Positions 23,624 to 25,945 of a stretch of 25,945 nucleotides of DNA are shown here, in pieces; the stretch's first letter is position 1; every line of letters starts with the position of its first letter. The DNA is from JAUPVL01 sp964481235. Lineage in GTDB: Bacteria; Patescibacteriota; Saccharimonadia; CAILAD01; BJGX01. The position numbers and the translations under genes are program-made. The stretch is from positions 1-25,945 of the forward strand of contig CAYZYH010000014.1 of NCBI GenBank assembly GCA_964481235.1, written 5' to 3'. The notes beneath the pieces were generated by a model that was given only the letters and a program-made list of their open reading frames with translations, was not told where the DNA came from and ran no database searches.

Positions 23624-23977
23624 ATGAAAACTAAAATTAAAACACTTTCAACAATGACTGCAGGTTATGTAGTCCTTGTAGCTACAAAAGTCTATGCAGT
23701 TTCTAACCCTGCTCAAACGGGCGCCAACAAAGCTAAAGACCCTAGTCAACCATCCGATTTACTTGCAAATGTAAAACTTATTACCAACACACTACTTCTA
23801 GCGATTGGTGTAATCTCTGTAATAATGATTGTAATTGGCGGAATTCGCTACGCTACCTCTGGTGGTGATGAGAAGGGTGTAAAAGGCGCTAAAGACACAA
23901 TTTTATATGCTGTGATTGGTCTCGTATTATCGCTTCTTGCGTTTGCTATTGTCAACTTCGTACTAGAAATTTTCTAG
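23624..23977 (+). CDS. T4SS pilin-like protein with signal peptide
   Basis: A 117-aa member of the same array. A signal peptide covers about 1-25 (VYA cleavage pattern). The mature protein has helix 1 (about 50-72), the turn YATSGGDEKGVKGAKDTI and helix 2 ending FAIVNFVLEIF. A 33-nt gap from the previous gene and a weak AGG 5 nt before the ATG suggest co-transcription. Closest in sequence to the gene at 23225 (shared GAKDTILYA and near-identical end). Confidence 0.85.
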   Translation: MKTKIKTLSTMTAGYVVLVATKVYAVSNPAQTGANKAKDPSQPSDLLANVKLITNTLLLAIGVISVIMIVIGGIRYATSGGDEKGVKGAKDTILYAVIGLVLSLLAFAIVNFVLEIF

Positions 23978-24007
23978 CCCAAAGTAACGTTATTTTTTCA
24001 ATACTCA

Positions 24008-24030
24008 CTGGTTTAACTCTTTAACACCAG
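24008..24030. repeat. Hairpin upstream of the solute-binding protein gene
   Basis: CTGGT-TTAA-CTCT-TTAA-c-ACCAG forms a stem of nine pairs with a one-base bulge and a 4-nt loop, in the 66-bp gap after the last pilin gene. It ends 1 nt before the proposed -10 (TAAAAT, 24032-24037). There is no U-run on the plus strand, so an operator-like role or weak termination of the pilin transcript are both possible. Confidence 0.45.
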
Positions 24031-24031
24031 C

Positions 24032-24037
24032 TAAAAT
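24032..24037 (+). promoter_or_regulatory. Putative -10 of the solute-binding protein gene
   Basis: TAAAAT with 6 nt to the ATG at 24044 and no Shine-Dalgarno. The sequence 17 nt upstream is TGGTTT, a poor -35, and lies within the hairpin. It belongs with the other close -10 to ATG arrangements in the window. Confidence 0.4.
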
Positions 24038-24043
24038 AAACAT

Positions 24044-25366
24044 ATGCGTAATAGATATATTAAGCTACTCGCTTTAATAATCAGTTCTATAGCTCTATTT
24101 TTTGCTATCTATATAATCACACAAAAACCATACAACACCAATCTTAGTGACTACAAGACTAGCGTAGTATATCCAACTACCCCGGTATCATTATCTCTTT
24201 GGCTACCGTCTGACGAGAAAGGTAACCTTGATTTTATTGTTGACCAATATCAAAATGTCCACCCCAATGTAAAGGTTAGTATTGAGTATGTAGATATAAA
24301 CAACTATCAAGCAAGGGTGCTACAAGCTATTGCCGAAAACAAACTACCCGACTTGCTAGTTTTTAGAGACGATAGTTTGCCATTATACAAAAACAGTCTT
24401 CAGTCTGCACCGACCAGTGTTTATACCCCTGATCAATTCAGCTCTACTTTTGCTGATTTTGCCACCAAACAACTAGTAGTTGGCAATACTATATATGGTG
24501 CACCGCTAGGAATAGCTACATTGGGGCTTATTTATAATCAAAACAGGTTTGACCAAGCTAAGATTACCTCGCCACCAACCAACTGGGTAGAGTTTGATAC
24601 CGTAAACGACAAGCTGCGCCAAAAAACCGACCAAACGCTTTTTGAGTCTGGCGTGGCCTTTGGTAGTCCAAACATTCATAGCTATCCAGACATTATAAGT
24701 GTGTTGATGATGCAGAACGGCGCAACTATGACCAACCAACCGCCTACCAAGGCAACCTTTGAACAACCCGACCCTACCAGCTATTATTCTGGCGCCAAGG
24801 CCTTAGCTTATTATGCAAGTTTTGCACAAGCCGACAAAGCCAACTACTCATGGAGCGATAGCTTGGGTGATAGTGTGAGTGCGCTTGCCCAGAATAAAAC
24901 AGCTGCAATTATTGATTACCCTATGGCTGCAAAAACTGTAGCCGATCAAAACCCTACATTGCCTATTAGATTTTCTACTTTACCCCAAACCAACTCCAAT
25001 AAAGCCATAAACTACGGCACCTTTTTAATAGGTTCGGTATCAAAAACTACCAAAACGCCCAATATAGCGTGGGATTTTTGGGGTTTTACCACCACCAAGC
25101 AAGCTCAAAGAGACTTTTCTACCAAGAGCTACTGGCCGGCTAGCCGTAAAGATCTTGTGTCAGAGCAAACAAGCAACAATATACTTAGCCCTTTTGCCAA
25201 ACAAATTTCTACCGCACAAGATTGGTATAAAGGTCTAAACCTTGTTACCAACGCCAACCTTCGTGAGATGCTTAATAGCTATTTATCTGGTTTAGATAGT
25301 CAGGTTGTGGTAAATAACGCCTCTACAAAAGTTACTAGTTCAATAGAGCAAGCCAACGCTAGGTAA
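24044..25366 (+). CDS. Membrane-anchored extracellular solute-binding protein (ABC family 1 type)
   Basis: A 440-aa protein with an uncleaved-looking N-terminal membrane helix (about 8-27) and no lipobox cysteine, followed by a family 1 (sugar/oligosaccharide) solute-binding fold: SLSLWLPSDEKGNLDFIVDQYQNVHPNVKVSIEYVD at the start of the lobe, NKLPDLLVFRD, GAPLGIATLGLIYNQNRF, then NWVEFD and ALAQNKTAAIIDYP. It would capture a solute outside the membrane for an ABC importer. No permease or ATPase gene lies beside it in the window; the next gene is convergent hsp20. The ligand is not predictable from the sequence. Confidence 0.88.
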   Translation: MRNRYIKLLALIISSIALFFAIYIITQKPYNTNLSDYKTSVVYPTTPVSLSLWLPSDEKGNLDFIVDQYQNVHPNVKVSIEYVDINNYQARVLQAIAENKLPDLLVFRDDSLPLYKNSLQSAPTSVYTPDQFSSTFADFATKQLVVGNTIYGAPLGIATLGLIYNQNRFDQAKITSPPTNWVEFDTVNDKLRQKTDQTLFESGVAFGSPNIHSYPDIISVLMMQNGATMTNQPPTKATFEQPDPTSYYSGAKALAYYASFAQADKANYSWSDSLGDSVSALAQNKTAAIIDYPMAAKTVADQNPTLPIRFSTLPQTNSNKAINYGTFLIGSVSKTTKTPNIAWDFWGFTTTKQAQRDFSTKSYWPASRKDLVSEQTSNNILSPFAKQISTAQDWYKGLNLVTNANLREMLNSYLSGLDSQVVVNNASTKVTSSIEQANAR

Positions 25367-25384
25367 CCAATCAGTAAACTAAAA

Positions 25385-25402
25385 ACCCGACTTCTGCCGG
25401 GT
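25385..25402 (-). terminator. Intrinsic terminator of hsp20 (possibly bidirectional)
   Basis: The stem ACCCG(A)C-TTCT-G(C)CGGGT has one internal mismatch. On the minus strand it is followed by a run of five T (TTTTTAG), as expected for termination of hsp20. On the plus strand only CTTTAG follows, so it could also weakly end the solute-binding protein transcript. Confidence 0.75.
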
Positions 25403-25430
25403 CTTTAGTATGTTGTTTGTAACTTATTTT

Positions 25431-25865
25431 CTAAACAGGTTTTACTTTTATCTTCTTCACCTTGTCTTCAGGAACAACTTTTGGAATTTCAATAGTCAAA
25501 ACGCCATTATTTAACCCCGCATTGGCTTTGTCGGCCACAGTAGAGGTGGGTAAAATAACTGATCTGCTAAAACTTCCCCAGAAACACTCCTGTACATAGT
25601 AGCTATCTTTAGAGATAGTGGTAGATTCTTTGCGATCTCCACGAATAGTCACTACATCTTCAGAAATTGCCACATCGATATCTTCGGGTTTTACACCGGC
25701 AATAGGGGCTTTTATTACAATTGTGTCTTTGGTTTGATAAACATCAACTGCAAGTTGGCCTTCAAACTCTTCTTCGTTCATCCATTCTTCGTTGGGAGTC
25801 TGCTCTTCTTCTAAAAAGTCGTCTGCAAGAATTTCTTCGTCGACCTGGTTTTTATTTCGTGCCAT
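25431..25865 (-). CDS. Small heat-shock protein Hsp20/alpha-crystallin family
   Basis: An ATP-independent holdase that keeps unfolding proteins soluble. The 144-aa product has a very acidic N-terminal arm (about 1-37, rich in Glu/Asp) and an alpha-crystallin domain (about 38-133) with VDVYQTKDTIVIKAPIAGVKPEDIDV, the ECFWGSFSRSVILP segment and the signature NGVLTIEIPK near 118-127. The end KIKVKPV is a short C-terminal tail. The promoter (TTGCAC, 17-bp spacer, TATAAT) and a strong Shine-Dalgarno AAGGAGT (25872-25878) 6 nt before the ATG indicate high expression. No CIRCE operator is visible. Confidence 0.95.
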   Translation of the reverse strand: MARNKNQVDEEILADDFLEEEQTPNEEWMNEEEFEGQLAVDVYQTKDTIVIKAPIAGVKPEDIDVAISEDVVTIRGDRKESTTISKDSYYVQECFWGSFSRSVILPTSTVADKANAGLNNGVLTIEIPKVVPEDKVKKIKVKPV

Positions 25866-25906
25866 AAAATTACTCCTTATGTTTGCTCTTTTCTTTCTTG
25901 CTATTT

Positions 25907-25935
25907 ATTATATCCAGGTAGAGTAAAGAGTGCAA
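25907..25935 (-). promoter_or_regulatory. Promoter of hsp20
   Basis: Minus strand TTGCAC (25930-25935), a 17-bp spacer and a perfect TATAAT (25907-25912). This is a vegetative-type promoter, with a leader of about 35 nt carrying AAGGAGT. Confidence 0.75.
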
Positions 25936-25945
25936 GTTAATAGAT

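Noticed and set aside
23988..24000. TAACGTTA followed by six T after the last pilin gene, as a terminator
   Set aside because: The 8-bp palindrome leaves no room for a hairpin loop, so it cannot form an intrinsic terminator.
25925..25937. CIRCE-like half site (TGCACTC) near the hsp20 promoter
   Set aside because: The second arm (GAGTGC after a 9-bp gap) is missing, so it is only the -35 region and not a HrcA operator.
1..25945. Alternative genetic code with UGA as glycine
   Set aside because: TGA ends rfbB and yidC precisely at family-typical lengths and in overlap with the next start codons, and conserved proteins contain no in-frame TGA.
1..25945. CRISPR array, tRNA, rRNA or insertion sequence
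   Set aside because: Gaps between genes are at most 286 bp. None contains regularly spaced repeats, a cloverleaf with CCA-type end, a transposase or terminal inverted repeats.

Overview
The window is a compact, AT-rich bacterial chromosome segment centred on the replication origin. The gene order rpmH-rnpA-yidD-yidC-khpB(jag)-mnmE running left and dnaA-dnaN-recF-dciA-like running right is the classic bacterial oriC neighbourhood. Minimal gene versions (91-aa DciA-like protein, 146-aa Jag without its N-terminal domain), a Gram-positive style type IV secretion system (T4SS: PrgI, split VirB4, VirB6-like protein, tandem T4SS pilins) and VanW and CHAP/M15 wall enzymes suggest a Patescibacteria/CPR member, most likely Saccharibacteria (TM7). 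The phylum is inferred from gene content, not from a phylogenetic marker search. TGA is used as a normal stop (rfbB, yidC), which argues against the UGA=Gly lineages (Gracilibacteria/Absconditabacteria).

Layout. 1-1045 (-): start of an unidentified gene translationally coupled to rfbB (dTDP-glucose 4,6-dehydratase). 1181-2920 (+): membrane-anchored VanW protein, diverging from rfbB. 2925-6333 (-): rpmH operon down to mnmE. 6334-6490 and 7883-8168: bipartite oriC, with DnaA boxes on both sides of dnaA and a DnaA-trio unwinding element just upstream of dnaN. 6491-10609 (+): dnaA, dnaN, recF and a DciA/DUF721-like gene. 10613-22100 (-): a long leftward block of cell-envelope and T4SS genes: VirB6-like protein, PrgI, VirB4 N-domain, VirB4 ATPase, a giant membrane protein with an M15 peptidase end, a transglycosylase/CHAP hydrolase and an Ig-like membrane protein. 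22192-23977 (+): four T4SS-pilin genes, the first carrying two pilin domains. 24044-25366 (+): membrane-anchored solute-binding protein. 25431-25865 (-): Hsp20.

How they fit: the right half appears to encode one cell-surface machine. Pilins and the VirB6-like channel are expressed divergently from a 91-bp control region. PrgI and VirB4 provide the inner-membrane base and motor, and two peptidoglycan-cleaving proteins could open the wall. No relaxase or VirD4 coupling protein is visible, so a protein-secretion, DNA-uptake or host-contact role is as likely as conjugation.

The most notable signals are (i) a clear DnaA-box/DnaA-trio module, (ii) several genes whose -10 promoter element lies only 6-8 nt before the start codon, suggesting leaderless transcripts, (iii) a tandem pilin array with almost identical 3' ends, and (iv) strong palindromes in T4SS intergenic regions. 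No tRNA, rRNA, CRISPR or insertion sequence was seen. No gene-free stretch exceeds 300 bases; the largest (286 bp) is the dnaA-dnaN origin segment.
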